Part shown: piece by piece, positions 1 to 8,996 of the stretch
How positions within the stretch are numbered: position 1 is the first letter of the stretch
Layout of the letters: each line of letters opens with the position of its first letter
Assembly (NCBI GenBank): GCA_913777325.1
Contig: CAJYSA010000048.1
Span: 1-57,814 of the forward strand
Reading direction: 5' to 3'
Source of the DNA: an uncultured Sphingomonas sp.
Lineage (GTDB): Bacteria; Pseudomonadota; Alphaproteobacteria; Sphingomonadales; Sphingomonadaceae
DNA length: 57,814 nt
Notes under the pieces: model-generated
What the model was told of the DNA's origin: nothing
The model's input: only the letters and a program-made list of their open reading frames with translations
Database searches by the model: none
Program-made: the position numbers and the translations under genes

Positions 1-523
1 CCGCGCCACCGCCCGCGCGCTCGACCGTCACCAGCCCCTCGCTCTCGATCGCCTCGCCCTCATGCGCGCCCGGCCCCTCTCCCCAGCGCACCGCCAGGTC
101 AAGATTCGCCTCGGTGAAGTCCATGCCCTCGTCCGCCGCGACCAGCACGAAGCGCAGATCGGGATCGGTCGCCGCGATCGTGGCGAGGCGCGGCAACAGC
201 CACTTCTCGGTCACGTCGCGCGGGGCCGCGATCGTCAGCGACTTGGACGATTGCCCCGCCTGCATCGCGCGCACCGCTTCCTCGAATTCGAGGAACGCCT
301 GTCGCAGCGGTGCCAGACCCGCCTCGCCCTCCGGCGTCAGTTCCAGCCCCTTGGTCGTGCGCCGGAACAGGACGACGCCCAGCGTATCCTCCAGCGCGCG
401 GATCTGCTGCCCGACCGCCGCCGGGGTCACCGCCAGTTCGTCCGCCGCGCGCGTGAACGAGAGGTGCCGTGCCGCCGCGTCCAGCACGCGCAATCCGTTC
501 AGCGGCAGGTGCGTGCGCTTCAC
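1..523 (-). CDS. LysR-family transcriptional regulator, GcvA-like (3' end outside window)
   Basis: The reading frame starts at a GTG and runs off the left edge, so only about 174 N-terminal residues are visible. Residues 5-63 form a winged helix-turn-helix with the pattern LSFTRAADELAVTPAAVGQQ, typical of the GcvA-like branch of LysR regulators. The start of the periplasmic-binding-like effector domain (KSLTIAAPRDVTEKWLLPRL) follows. The gene begins 4 nt after the apaG stop codon on the same strand, so it is probably cotranscribed with metZ and apaG. Target and effector cannot be read from the sequence. The frame is open upstream of the GTG into apaG, so the exact start is a judgement based on domain fit. 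Confidence 0.85.
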   Translation of the reverse strand, partial: MKRTHLPLNGLRVLDAAARHLSFTRAADELAVTPAAVGQQIRALEDTLGVVLFRRTTKGLELTPEGEAGLAPLRQAFLEFEEAVRAMQAGQSSKSLTIAAPRDVTEKWLLPRLATIAATDPDLRFVLVAADEGMDFTEANLDLAVRWGEGPGAHEGEAIESEGLVTVERAGGGA

Positions 524-527
524 CGCC

Positions 528-944
528 TCACTCCGCTTCGGCGGGCGCCAGCAACGTGAAGCGCGGGATCGCCGCGTCGAACGCGCGCCCGTCCTCGGCG
601 ATCATGCGATAGCTGCCCTGCATCGCGCCGCTCGGCGTCGCCAACGGACAGCCGGAGACATAATCGTAGCTGCCGCCCGGCTGGATCACGGGCTGCTCGC
701 CGACCACGCCCTCGCCCTCGACGGTGTGACGGGCGCCGCGCCCGTCGGTGATGATCCAGTGCCGCGTCCGCAACTGTACCGGGCCGGCGCCGTCATTCTC
801 GATGCGGATGTGATAGGCCCAGAACCAGCGCCCGCGCGCCGGCTCGGACTGTTCGGGCAGGTAGCTGACCGAGACGCGCACCGTCACGTCGCCGGTCGTG
901 GCCGCCTGCGCGAACAGCGCCTCCATGCCGACCGCCCCGCTCAC
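528..944 (-). CDS. apaG: ApaG domain protein
   Basis: 138 residues matching the ApaG family: a single immunoglobulin-like beta-sandwich with the signatures RTRHWIITDGRG, GVVGEQPVIQPG and the C-terminal stretch GAMQGSYRMIAEDGRAFD. Family length is usually 125-135, so the protein is full length. In enterobacteria apaG lies with apaH and ksgA and was linked to Co2+/Mg2+ tolerance, but its biochemical role remains unclear. Here its start overlaps the metZ stop by 4 nt (ATGA), indicating translational coupling, an arrangement common in sphingomonads. Confidence 0.95.
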   Translation of the reverse strand: MSGAVGMEALFAQAATTGDVTVRVSVSYLPEQSEPARGRWFWAYHIRIENDGAGPVQLRTRHWIITDGRGARHTVEGEGVVGEQPVIQPGGSYDYVSGCPLATPSGAMQGSYRMIAEDGRAFDAAIPRFTLLAPAEAE

Positions 945-2146
945 AACCCGACCTGCCGCAGGGCGTGGTCCAGATCGTCGATCAGATCCTGCGCATCCTC
1001 CAGCCCGACGTTCAGCCGCAGCAACCCCTCGGTCACGCCCATCTCGGCGCGCGCCTCGGCGGAAACGCCATAGTGGGTGGTCGAGGCGGGATGCGTCATC
1101 AACGATCGCGAATCACCGATGTTGTTCGAGATATCGATCAGCTCCAGCGCGTTGAGCAAGGCATGCGCCTGCGCGCGATCGGCGACCTCGAAGGCGAAGA
1201 TTCCGCCCGCCGCGACCATCTGCGACATCGCCAGCTCGTGCTGCGGATGGCTCGGCAGGCCGGGGTGGAGGATGCGCGGCACGCGCGCCTCCAGGAAGCG
1301 ACCGACCGCCAGCGCGTTGTCCGACTGGCGCCGGATGCGCAGGTCCAGCGTCTCCAGCCCCTTCAACACCACCCATGCGTTGAACGCGCTGAGCGTCGGG
1401 CCGGTGTTGCGCGTGAACGGCAACAGCGTGTTGTTGATGAAATCGGCGGTGCCACACACGGCGCCGGCCAGTACGCGGCCCTGCCCGTCCATCATCTTGG
1501 TCGCGGAATATGCGGTCACGTCCGCGCCGAAATCCATCGGGCGCTGCAACGCGGGGGTGGCGAAGGCATTGTCGACGACGCTGGTGATGCCGCGCTCGCG
1601 CGCGATCGCGCACACCGCGCGGAGGTCGACGACGTCCATCGTCGGATTGGCGGGCGTCTCGAAGAAGAAGACCTTCGTGTTGGGCTTCACCGCGTCGCGG
1701 AACGCCTGCGGATCGCGCGCATCGATCGTCGTCGTCTGGATACCGAATTTGGGCAGCAACGTATCGACCAGCCAGCGGCACGATCCGAACGCGGCGCGCC
1801 CCGCGACGACATGATCGCCCTGCTGCAACTGGCACAACAACACCGCGGTCATCGCCGCCATGCCGGTCGCCATCGTCCGGCACGCCTCGGCGCCTTCCAA
1901 CAGCGCGATCCGCTCCTCCAGCATCTCCACCGTCGGATTCTGGAGCCGCGAATAGGTCATGCCCGTCTGCTCGCCGGCGAAGCGCGCCGCGGCATCCTCC
2001 GCGCGATCGTAGCAATAGCCCGAGGTCAGGAACAACGCCTCCGACGTCTCGCCATATTCCGATCGCGCGGTGCCGCCGCGTACCGCGAGCGTCGCCGGGC
2101 GCCAGTTCCGGGTGATCGCGCGATCCTGTCCGCTGTGCCGTTTCAT
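941..2146 (-). CDS. metZ: O-succinylhomoserine sulfhydrylase
   Basis: A 401-residue PLP enzyme of the Cys/Met metabolism family (gamma family, fold type I). MetZ uses O-succinylhomoserine and sulfide to make homocysteine for methionine. The frame contains the PLP-lysine motif SATKMMDGQGR and the family stretches GMTYSRLQNPTVEMLEER and ETPANPTMDVVDL. A 12-residue upstream extension is open, but the ATG at 2146 (MKRHSGQD) fits family length. The gene is first in a probable metZ-apaG-lysR transcript and divergent from the PMT-family gene. Cystathionine gamma-synthase is the main alternative, since substrate specificity cannot be proven by eye. Confidence 0.88.
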   Translation of the reverse strand: MKRHSGQDRAITRNWRPATLAVRGGTARSEYGETSEALFLTSGYCYDRAEDAAARFAGEQTGMTYSRLQNPTVEMLEERIALLEGAEACRTMATGMAAMTAVLLCQLQQGDHVVAGRAAFGSCRWLVDTLLPKFGIQTTTIDARDPQAFRDAVKPNTKVFFFETPANPTMDVVDLRAVCAIARERGITSVVDNAFATPALQRPMDFGADVTAYSATKMMDGQGRVLAGAVCGTADFINNTLLPFTRNTGPTLSAFNAWVVLKGLETLDLRIRRQSDNALAVGRFLEARVPRILHPGLPSHPQHELAMSQMVAAGGIFAFEVADRAQAHALLNALELIDISNNIGDSRSLMTHPASTTHYGVSAEARAEMGVTEGLLRLNVGLEDAQDLIDDLDHALRQVGL

Positions 2147-2260
2147 GCGCCCGCTTTGCCCCCGCGCAGCCGTCGGACGCAAGTCAAACCGTCACGCCGG
2201 GCTTGTCGTCGGCGCGCCGCTGTCGCAAGCCGGCGTGCAGGCGACAGGGGAGCGGCCACG

Positions 2261-3484
2261 GTGACGACGATCGAACGACCACGGCTGCTGACGCTGCTGG
2301 TCGCGCTCGCCAGCGAGCTGATCTTCCTGTTCCGCCTGTCGGTGCCCGCCAAGCCGGTGTTCGACGAGGTCCATTACCTGCCCGCCGCGCGCACGTTGCT
2401 GGCGCTGTCAGGGCCGACGAACATCGAACATCCGTTGCTCGCCAAGGAACTGATCGCGCTGGGGATCCACGTGTTCGGGGATACGCCGTTCGGCTGGCGC
2501 ATCGCGTCGACGCTGGCGGGCAGCGCCACCGTCGCCGCGGTCTTCGCGCTGACGCATCTGCTGACCGGGCGGGTGCCCGCCGCGCTGCTCGCCACCGCCT
2601 TCGCGCTGCTGGGCTTCACGATCTACATCCAGGCGCGGATCGCGATGCTCGACACATTCATGATCGCGTTCCTGATGTGGGGGATCGTGCTGCTGGCCGC
2701 GACGATTCGCGACGGCAGCATGGCACGATGGAGCGCGGGCAGCGTGCTGCTCGGCCTGGCCACCGCCTGCAAATGGGCGGCCGCCCCGTACGTCTTCGCG
2801 GCGGGCGTCACCTTCCTTCTGATGCGGCGCTACGCCCCCGCGCGCTGGCCGGGGCTGGGCACGCTGCCGGCGCTGGCGATGCTCGGCGGGCTGTCGGTCG
2901 CGGCCTATCTGCTGACTTTCGCGCCTGCGTTCTTCTACACCAGCGACGCGCTGACGCTCCGCACCCTCCCGCATTTTCAATGGGACATGTACCTGCGCCA
3001 GACGCAACGGCTGCCCCCGCACACCTACCAGTCGAACTGGTGGACCTGGCCGCTGATGATCCGCCCGATCTGGTATCTGTACGAGCCGGTCGACGGCGCG
3101 CAACGCGGCATCCTGCTGCTCGGCAATCCGGCGGTGATGTGGGGTGGATTGCTGGCGGTCGCCGCCTGCTATCGTGACTGGGTGAAGACCGGCGCGGTCC
3201 GCGTGCTCGCTCCCGCCGCGATCTGGACCTTCTCGGTCGCGATCTTCGCGGTCATCCCCAAGTCATTGGGCTTCTATTATTATTACTATCCGTCCAGCGT
3301 GCTGCTGTGCGTCGTGCTGGCGGTGGCGATTGACCGGCATCGCGACACGCTGGGCCGCTGGGTGGAGCTGTATCTGCTGCTCGTCTTCGCATTGTGGCTG
3401 TATTTCCTGCCGGTGCTCAGCGCCGAGCCGCTCGCGAACCCTGCCGCCTTCCACCGCTGGACCTGGTTCGCCAGCTGGGTGTGA
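2261..3484 (+). CDS. PMT-family phospholipid carrier-dependent glycosyltransferase
   Basis: 407 residues, mostly hydrophobic, with about ten membrane segments. The N-terminal part carries the PMT/GT39-type motif FDEVHYLPAARTLL and, in the next loop, EHPLLAKEL, where the acidic and His-Pro residues match the catalytic region of protein O-mannosyltransferases (GT-C fold). The C-terminal half (TYQSNWWTWPLM, IWYLYEP) matches the PMT four-helix C-terminal domain. It would transfer a sugar from a polyprenyl-phosphate donor to an acceptor on the periplasmic side. GTG start preceded by AGGGGAG. A run of five tyrosines occurs at residues around 340. The gene converges on a likely donor synthase with only 3 nt between stop codons. 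Acceptor unknown: protein or lipid. Confidence 0.85.
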   Translation: MTTIERPRLLTLLVALASELIFLFRLSVPAKPVFDEVHYLPAARTLLALSGPTNIEHPLLAKELIALGIHVFGDTPFGWRIASTLAGSATVAAVFALTHLLTGRVPAALLATAFALLGFTIYIQARIAMLDTFMIAFLMWGIVLLAATIRDGSMARWSAGSVLLGLATACKWAAAPYVFAAGVTFLLMRRYAPARWPGLGTLPALAMLGGLSVAAYLLTFAPAFFYTSDALTLRTLPHFQWDMYLRQTQRLPPHTYQSNWWTWPLMIRPIWYLYEPVDGAQRGILLLGNPAVMWGGLLAVAACYRDWVKTGAVRVLAPAAIWTFSVAIFAVIPKSLGFYYYYYPSSVLLCVVLAVAIDRHRDTLGRWVELYLLLVFALWLYFLPVLSAEPLANPAAFHRWTWFASWV

Positions 3485-3487
3485 CCG

Positions 3488-4582
3488 CTATCGATACCGG
3501 CCCCAGGTGAATCGCGACGACAGCGCGTAATTCCACACCGCGCCCACCAGCACGCCCAGCAGCGCCGACGCCGCCCATGCGCCCTGCCGCACATCGTGCA
3601 GGAACGCCGCGACGCCGACGTTCGCCACCGCCCCGACCGAACACACCAGACAGAAAGCGACCCAGCCGTCGAGCAGCGCGCGCGCGCCGCGCAGCCGCCG
3701 GTCGCGATAGGTCAGCGCGTTGTTCAGGAAGAAGTTGAACGTCATCGCCGCGAAGGTCGCGACGATCTGTCCGGTGAGGAATGACAACCCGACCGCGACA
3801 TACAGCAGCGCCAGCACGCTCATATGAACGCCAGCCCCCAGCGCGCCGATCATGGAGAACATCGCGAAGCGCACCGGCACCACCCGCCCCAATCGCCGAT
3901 CGTACAGAGCGATCAGATATTCCATCGCCACGACGTGATCGAGCTTGCTCTCCCCCACCGCGCGGGTGCGAAAGACGTACGGCAATTCCACGAAGCGCAA
4001 CGCGCGCGGGCTGGCGCTCATGATGTCGAGCAGGATCTTGAACCCGATCCCGCCCAGCTTCGGCACCAGCGCGCGCAGCACCTCGGCGCGGATCGCGAAG
4101 AAGCCGCTCATCGGGTCGCTCAGCTCGGTGCGCACCACGAGGCCCGCGATCCGCGTCGCCAGTGCCGATTTCGCCACCCGGTCGCGGTCCCATTCCCCGG
4201 TTCCGCCGCCCGCGACGAACCGCGACCCGATCGCCAGATCGAGCGCCGCATCGTCGCGGAATGCGGCGACCATGCGCGGCAGCACCGTCTCGTCATGCTG
4301 AAGGTCGCCGTCCATGATCGCGACGATCGGCGCGGCGGTGGCGCACATCCCCTCGATACATGCGCTTGACAGCCCGCGCCGCCCGATCCGCTGGATCACC
4401 CGCACGCGCCTGTCGGTCAGCGCGAGGTCGCGCGCCGCCTGCGCGGTGCCGTCGGGGCTGTCGTCGTCGACGAACAGCACCTCCCAGTCGAGCCCGGCCA
4501 GCGCCGCCTCCAGCCGGGAGACGACGGCGGCAACATTGCCGCGCTCGTTGAAAGTCGGGACGACGACGGCGAGGTCTAGCAT
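3488..4582 (-). CDS. Polyprenyl-phosphate sugar synthase (GT2) fused to GtrA domain
   Basis: 364 residues. Residues 1-230 are a GT2 transferase of the dolichol-phosphate mannose synthase type (VVPTFNERGNV, the DGD metal motif at 91-93 in MDGDLQHD, and DPMSGFFAIR). Residues from about 238 to the end form a GtrA domain with four membrane helices and the family marks NFFLNNALTYRD and WNYALSSRFTW. Such fusions make a membrane-bound sugar-phosphate-polyprenol, the donor needed by GT-C enzymes such as the convergent gene at 2261-3484. The GtrA part may anchor the enzyme or help flip the product. The sugar (mannose or glucose) is not determinable here. Confidence 0.87.
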   Translation of the reverse strand: MLDLAVVVPTFNERGNVAAVVSRLEAALAGLDWEVLFVDDDSPDGTAQAARDLALTDRRVRVIQRIGRRGLSSACIEGMCATAAPIVAIMDGDLQHDETVLPRMVAAFRDDAALDLAIGSRFVAGGGTGEWDRDRVAKSALATRIAGLVVRTELSDPMSGFFAIRAEVLRALVPKLGGIGFKILLDIMSASPRALRFVELPYVFRTRAVGESKLDHVVAMEYLIALYDRRLGRVVPVRFAMFSMIGALGAGVHMSVLALLYVAVGLSFLTGQIVATFAAMTFNFFLNNALTYRDRRLRGARALLDGWVAFCLVCSVGAVANVGVAAFLHDVRQGAWAASALLGVLVGAVWNYALSSRFTWGRYR

Positions 4583-4650
4583 CAGCCGGCCGTCCTTAGC
4601 GCCCCGGCGGAGGCTAGAGCCCAGTGGGGGAGGTCTTCGTAAGCGGCAAC

Positions 4651-4725
4651 GTCATTGCGAGCGTAGCGAAGCAATCCAGGGCGTCCTGATCCGGCCCTGG
4701 ATTGCTTCACTGCGCTCGCAATGAC
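4651..4725. repeat. Palindromic repeat family A, copy 1
   Basis: A 75-bp imperfect palindrome whose arms start GTCATTGCGAGCG and end CGCTCGCAATGAC. The inner arms read GAAGCAATCCAGG and CCTGGATTGCTTC. Related copies lie at 10843, 36607, 47500 and, as a half, at 43357. This copy lies in the 356-nt gap 4583-4938, upstream of the GT2-GtrA gene. Besides it and the family B copy at 4784, I see nothing else in that gap. Confidence 0.9.
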
Positions 4726-4783
4726 GGATCGCGTTGACTGGTTTGGCCGGAACGCCTTCCCCCCGGCCCGTCTCCCCACTCCC

Positions 4784-4875
4784 GTCATCCCGGCGAAGGC
4801 CGGGATCCACGTCACCACACGAAACGACGTCTCCGATGTTGCGGAACGGTGGACCCCGGCCTCCGCCGGGGTGAC
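4784..4875. repeat. Palindromic repeat family B, copy 1
   Basis: About 92 bp with outer arms GTCATCCCGGCGAAGGCC and GGCCTCCGCCGGGGTGAC around a less symmetrical centre. Each outer arm can also fold as a small GC hairpin (CCGGCGAAGGCCGG). Copies with the same arms lie at 6771 (degenerate), 8881 and 57384. It lies about 60 nt downstream of the leuB stop codon, a position where such elements can act as transcript 3'-end structures. Confidence 0.88.
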
Positions 4876-4938
4876 GACGGCGTGGGGCAGGGTCTTGGTT
4901 GTCCGCAACGTCCCCTCCGCCTTATCAACCAAGTGAAC

Positions 4939-5991
4939 CTACAGCGCCGCGAGCACCGCATCGCCCATCGCGCGGGTCGTCGCGGTGCCGCCCAGGTCGG
5001 GCGTCCGCACGCCCGTCGCCAACGCCGCCGACACCGCCGCCTCGATCCGATCCGCCGCCGCGCCGTCACCCAGCGAGTGCCGCAGCATCATCGCCGCCGA
5101 CAGGATCGCCGCACACGGATTAGCCTTGCCCTGCCCGGCGATATCCGGCGCGGACCCGTGGATCGGCTCGTACAGTCCCTTGCCGTGCGCATCGAGCGAC
5201 GCCGACGGCAGCATCCCGATCGAGCCGACACACATGCTCGCCTGATCCGACAGGATGTCGCCAAACAGATTGCCGGTCACGATCGTGTCGAACGCGCCCG
5301 GATTGCGGACGAGCTGCATCGCGGCATTGTCGACATACATATGGGTCAGCTCGATCTGCGGGTAGTCGGCGGCGACTTCGACCACCACGTCGCGCCACAA
5401 TTGCGACGTCTCCAGCACATTGGCCTTGTCGACCGAGCAGAGCTTGTCACGCCGCTTGGCCGCGGTCTGGAACCCGACATGCGCGATGCGGCGCACCTCG
5501 GCCTCGTCATAACGCATCAGGTCGTGGCCCTCGCGCAGCCCCGCCTCGGTGGTCCCCCGGCCCTTCGCGCCGAAATAGACGTCGCCGTTCAGCTCGCGCA
5601 CGATCACCAGATCGATCGCATTCGCCACCTCGGGCTTCAGCGTCGAGGCATCCTCCAGCCCGGCGAACATCTTGGCCGGACGCAGATTGGCGAAGGTGGT
5701 CAGGTTCTTGCGCAGCCCCAGGATCGCCTGTTCGGGGCGCAGCGCGCGCTCCAGCGAATCGAACTCCGGATCGCCGACCGCACCGAACAGCACCGCATCG
5801 GCGCGCTGGGCCAGCGCCAGCGTCGCCTCGGGCAGCGGATGCCCGCTCGCGCGATACCCTGCGCCGCCGACGGGCGCCTCCTCGAAGGCGAGGCCGAGGT
5901 CGAGCGCGTCGAGCACACGACGCGCTTCGCTGGTCACTTCGGGGCCGATCCCGTCGCCGGGCAGGATTGCGATGAGCTTGCCGTATGTCAT
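4939..5991 (-). CDS. leuB: 3-isopropylmalate dehydrogenase
   Basis: 350 residues, the usual LeuB length. It oxidises and decarboxylates (2R,3S)-3-isopropylmalate with NAD+ in leucine synthesis. Family motifs are clear: [11 protein letters not shown] at the N-terminus, [17 protein letters not shown], the substrate-site [10 protein letters not shown], the metal-binding region with [11 protein letters not shown], and the NAD-binding [21 protein letters not shown]. The ATG at 5991 ([10 protein letters not shown]) is chosen; a longer open extension overlaps recO and has no family match. It follows recO on the same strand with 29 nt between them. Confidence 0.97.
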   Translation of the reverse strand: MTYGKLIAILPGDGIGPEVTSEARRVLDALDLGLAFEEAPVGGAGYRASGHPLPEATLALAQRADAVLFGAVGDPEFDSLERALRPEQAILGLRKNLTTFANLRPAKMFAGLEDASTLKPEVANAIDLVIVRELNGDVYFGAKGRGTTEAGLREGHDLMRYDEAEVRRIAHVGFQTAAKRRDKLCSVDKANVLETSQLWRDVVVEVAADYPQIELTHMYVDNAAMQLVRNPGAFDTIVTGNLFGDILSDQASMCVGSIGMLPSASLDAHGKGLYEPIHGSAPDIAGQGKANPCAAILSAAMMLRHSLGDGAAADRIEAAVSAALATGVRTPDLGGTATTRAMGDAVLAAL

Positions 5992-6020
5992 GGCCGCATC
6001 GCATGGCGCGGGCGCGCGCG

Positions 6021-6752
6021 TCACGCAACCGCCCTGTGCAATCGTTCGAGCAAACGCGCCCGCGCCGCCAGCGGATCGCGACGCCGATCGATCAGCACGT
6101 CGCGCGCGAGGAAGTGCCCGGTGATCGCCAGTGCCGCCAGCACCTCGTCCCATTCCGCCGCCCCGCCATCGCGTAGGAACGGCGGCAGCGCGAACAGCCG
6201 CGCCTCATATCCGGAAGCCGCGGCGCGGCTGACCGCCCCGCCGCTCTTGGGGCTGACGAAGGCGAGATCGTCGGTGGCACCCGTCGCGACACACGCCGAC
6301 AGGTCCAGCCCGAACCCCAGTTCCGCCAGCAGGAGCAATTCGTAGCGCGCCATCGCCGCCGCCCAGCCGCGCGCGCTCGGCGCCGCCTCGATCGCGTCGA
6401 GCACGCCCGCCAGCGCGTCGTGGAGATGCGGATAGGGTTGCGCCTCGGGCAGCGCGGTCGCGGTCAGCGCGGTCACCCACTCCAGCGCAGCCGCCGGCAA
6501 CGGCAAGGCATGGAGCGCGGCACGGCTATGCACCAGTTCGACGGTCAGCGCGGCCAACTGCTCCTCGGTCCGCGCGCGCCACTCGCCGCGAACGACGTTT
6601 CCCGGTTGCAGGACTGGGCGGAGTCCGCGCGCATGGCCGCCACGGACGTAGCCGGGCTGCACGCCGTCGAGCCGGGTCAACGCCCGCGCGACCGCGCCAT
6701 GCTCGCCATGCGCACGGACGGAGAGCAGGATGGCGTCAGCGGTCAGGTGCAC
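6021..6752 (-). CDS. recO: DNA repair protein RecO
   Basis: 243 residues. The N-terminal OB-fold of RecO is visible ([20 protein letters not shown], then [17 protein letters not shown]), followed by the helical domain ([23 protein letters not shown]). RecO works with RecR to load RecA on SSB-coated gaps and anneals strands. The zinc-finger cysteines found in many RecO proteins are not apparent, as in other alphaproteobacterial members. The gene lies between uvrC and leuB on the same strand and is separated from uvrC by a degenerate family B repeat. Confidence 0.93.
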   Translation of the reverse strand: MHLTADAILLSVRAHGEHGAVARALTRLDGVQPGYVRGGHARGLRPVLQPGNVVRGEWRARTEEQLAALTVELVHSRAALHALPLPAAALEWVTALTATALPEAQPYPHLHDALAGVLDAIEAAPSARGWAAAMARYELLLLAELGFGLDLSACVATGATDDLAFVSPKSGGAVSRAAASGYEARLFALPPFLRDGGAAEWDEVLAALAITGHFLARDVLIDRRRDPLAARARLLERLHRAVA

Positions 6753-6770
6753 GCGCGGCGCTCACCACCC

Positions 6771-6863
6771 GTCACCCCGGCGCAGGCCGGAGTCCACGGT
6801 GCCGCATACTGATCAGCCGAAGATCCTGCGGCACGGTGGATCCCGATCTGTGCCGGGAGGACG
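6771..6863. repeat. Palindromic repeat family B, degenerate copy
   Basis: The left arm GTCACCCCGGCGCAGGCCGG is well kept. The right arm (GTGGATCCCGATCTGTGCCG) has decayed. An inner inverted pair, TGCCGCA and TGCGGCA, survives. It fills the space between the uvrC stop codon and the recO start. Confidence 0.7.
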
Positions 6864-6883
6864 GGAGGCCGAGACATTAACCC

Positions 6884-8803
6884 TCACCGCGCATGATAGA
6901 AATCGTACACCTGTTGGGCGACCGCCGCGCTCACGCCGGGCGCCTTGCGCAGGTCCTCCAGCGAGGCATTCCGTACCGCCCGTCCGGTGCCGAAGTGCAT
7001 CAATAGCGCCTTCTTTCGCGCGGGGCCGATCCCCGGCACCTCGTCCAACGGGCTCGCGCCGATCGCCTTTGCGCGTTTTGCGCGGTGCGCGCCAATCGCG
7101 AAGCGGTGGACCTCGTCGCGCAACCGCTGGAGATAGAACAGCAACGGCGCATTGACCGGCAGCGTCAGCTCGCGCCCGTCCATCAGGTGGAACACCTCGC
7201 GCCCCTCGCGCCCGTGATGCGGCCCCTTCGCCACGCCGACCAGACAGACGTCCTCGATTCCAAGGTCTTCCAGTACCGCCTTGGCCGCGTTCAACTGCCC
7301 GCGCCCGCCGTCGAGCAGCACCAGGTCGGGCCAGGTCTCGCCGTCGCGATCGGGATCCTCCTCCAGCGCGCGCGCGAAGCGGCGCGTCAGCACCTCGCGC
7401 ATCATCGCATAATCGTCGTCGGTGGCGGCCTGCTTGATGTTGAACTTGCGATACTGACCCTTGCGGAACCCCTCCGGTCCCGCGACCACCATCGCGCCGA
7501 GCGCGTTGGTGCCGGAAATGTGGCTATTGTCGTAGACCTCGATGCGGTCGGGTGACTCGCCGAGCTCGAAAAGATCCGCCAATTCGCGGTGCAGGCGCGC
7601 CTGGGTCGTGCTTTCCGCCAGCCGCCGCTCCAGCGCTTCCTTCGCGTTGCGCGTCGCCTGATCCAGCAGCCGCTTGCGCACCCCGCGCTGCGGGACCGTC
7701 ATCTCGACCTTGCGCCCGGCCTGATCGGACAGCGCCTGCACCAGCACCTCGGCATCGGGCAGCACGCGATCAATCAGGATCGTCCGCGCCGGCGGCACCT
7801 CCTCATAGAATTGCGCCATGAACAGCGTCAGCACCTCGTCCTCGGGCACGTCGGCGGTGTGCGCGGGAAAGAAGCTGCGATGCCCCCAATTCTGCCCGCC
7901 ACGGATGAAGAACGCCTCGATCCCGATCAGCCCCTCATGCGACGCCAGCGCGAAGATATCGGCGTCGCCGACCCCTTCGGCATTGATGAACTGCGTGCCC
8001 TGGATGAAGGTCAGCGCCTTCAGCCGGTCGCGCAGGATCGCGGCCAGCTCGAAATCCATGTTCGCGGCCGCCGCTTCCATCTGCGCGCCCAGCTTCGCCT
8101 GGACGTCGGTGGCCTTCCCGGCCAGGAACTTCTTCGAATCACTGACCAACTCGGCGTAGCCCGCCGCGTCGATCCGTCCGACGCAGGGCGCCGAGCAGCG
8201 CTTGATCTGGTACAGCAGGCCCGGCCGGTCGCGTGTCTTGAAGAAGCCGTCGGTGCAGCTGCGCAACAGGAACAGTTTCTGCAACGCGTTCAGCGTGTTG
8301 TTGACGCTTCCGGCGCTGGCGAACGGACCATAATAATCGCCCTTCGCACGCCGCGCCCCGCGATGCTTCTGGATACGCGGGAATTCGTGATCCGCGCGCA
8401 GCAGGATGAAGGGGAAGCTCTTGTCGTCGCGCAGCAGCACGTTGTACGCCGGGCGATACCGCTTGATGAGCTGCGCCTCGAGCAGCAGCGCCTCGGCCTC
8501 GTTGTTGGTCGTCACGATCGTCATCGACCGCGTCTGCGCCACCATCCGCTGCAGCCGCTTCGACAGCCGCTCGACCTGCACGTAATTGCCGACGCGATTC
8601 TTCAGCGCGCGCGCCTTGCCGACGTACAGCACGTCGCCCTTGGCATCGTGCATCCGGTACACGCCGGGCTTGAGCGGCAGCGTCTTCAGGACGTTGCGGA
8701 TCGCCGCGACGCCGCCCTCCAGATCCGGCGCATCGGCGCCCCGGATCGCGTAGGTGGCCTTTTCCTCGTTGAAGCGGTCGGGCGGACCGTAGCTGCCTGT
8801 CAT
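6884..8803 (-). CDS. uvrC: Excinuclease ABC subunit C
   Basis: 639 residues, full length. UvrC makes the dual incisions of nucleotide excision repair with UvrA and UvrB. The GIY-YIG nuclease domain begins at residue 40 or so (PGVYRMHDAKGDVLYVGKA). A UVR motif that contacts UvrB follows near 225-260 (MDFELAAILRDRLKAL). The RNase H-like C-terminal endonuclease domain comes next (IEVYDNSHISGTNALGAMVV, VLLDGGRGQLNAAK). Tandem helix-hairpin-helix motifs end the protein (LDEVPGIGPARKKALL, LRKAPGVSAAVAQQV). The ATG at 8803 is preferred over an open 12-residue extension. Confidence 0.96.
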   Translation of the reverse strand: MTGSYGPPDRFNEEKATYAIRGADAPDLEGGVAAIRNVLKTLPLKPGVYRMHDAKGDVLYVGKARALKNRVGNYVQVERLSKRLQRMVAQTRSMTIVTTNNEAEALLLEAQLIKRYRPAYNVLLRDDKSFPFILLRADHEFPRIQKHRGARRAKGDYYGPFASAGSVNNTLNALQKLFLLRSCTDGFFKTRDRPGLLYQIKRCSAPCVGRIDAAGYAELVSDSKKFLAGKATDVQAKLGAQMEAAAANMDFELAAILRDRLKALTFIQGTQFINAEGVGDADIFALASHEGLIGIEAFFIRGGQNWGHRSFFPAHTADVPEDEVLTLFMAQFYEEVPPARTILIDRVLPDAEVLVQALSDQAGRKVEMTVPQRGVRKRLLDQATRNAKEALERRLAESTTQARLHRELADLFELGESPDRIEVYDNSHISGTNALGAMVVAGPEGFRKGQYRKFNIKQAATDDDYAMMREVLTRRFARALEEDPDRDGETWPDLVLLDGGRGQLNAAKAVLEDLGIEDVCLVGVAKGPHHGREGREVFHLMDGRELTLPVNAPLLFYLQRLRDEVHRFAIGAHRAKRAKAIGASPLDEVPGIGPARKKALLMHFGTGRAVRNASLEDLRKAPGVSAAVAQQVYDFYHAR

Positions 8804-8880
8804 CCCCCGCGATCTAGGAAGTGCGGGCGAGAGGGGCAACGGGTTGGGGCATCACACCTTCAGCGTCGTCCCACGAGGCC

Positions 8881-8971
8881 GTCGCCCCGGCGGAGGCCGG
8901 GGCCCAGTTAGGAGACGTCGCCGGATTTCACGAGCCGCCCGCCACTGGACCCCGGCCTCCGCCGGGGTGAC
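8881..8971. repeat. Palindromic repeat family B, copy 3
   Basis: Outer arms GTCGCCCCGGCGGAGGCC and GGCCTCCGCCGGGGTGAC form a long inverted repeat across about 91 bp. It ends 26 nt beyond the stop codon of the DUF885 gene, that is, in its likely transcript tail. Confidence 0.85.
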
Positions 8972-8996
8972 GGCTGAAAATGAAGCGCGGTGGCCT

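Noticed and set aside
2147-2260. Possible SAM-II riboswitch upstream of metZ
   Set aside because: The conserved pseudoknot sequences of SAM-II are not visible, and the 114-nt gap shows only GC-rich sequence.
3274-3290. Short TAT/TTA run in the PMT-family gene
   Set aside because: It encodes five tyrosines in an otherwise normal helix border. It is local low complexity, not a microsatellite of note.
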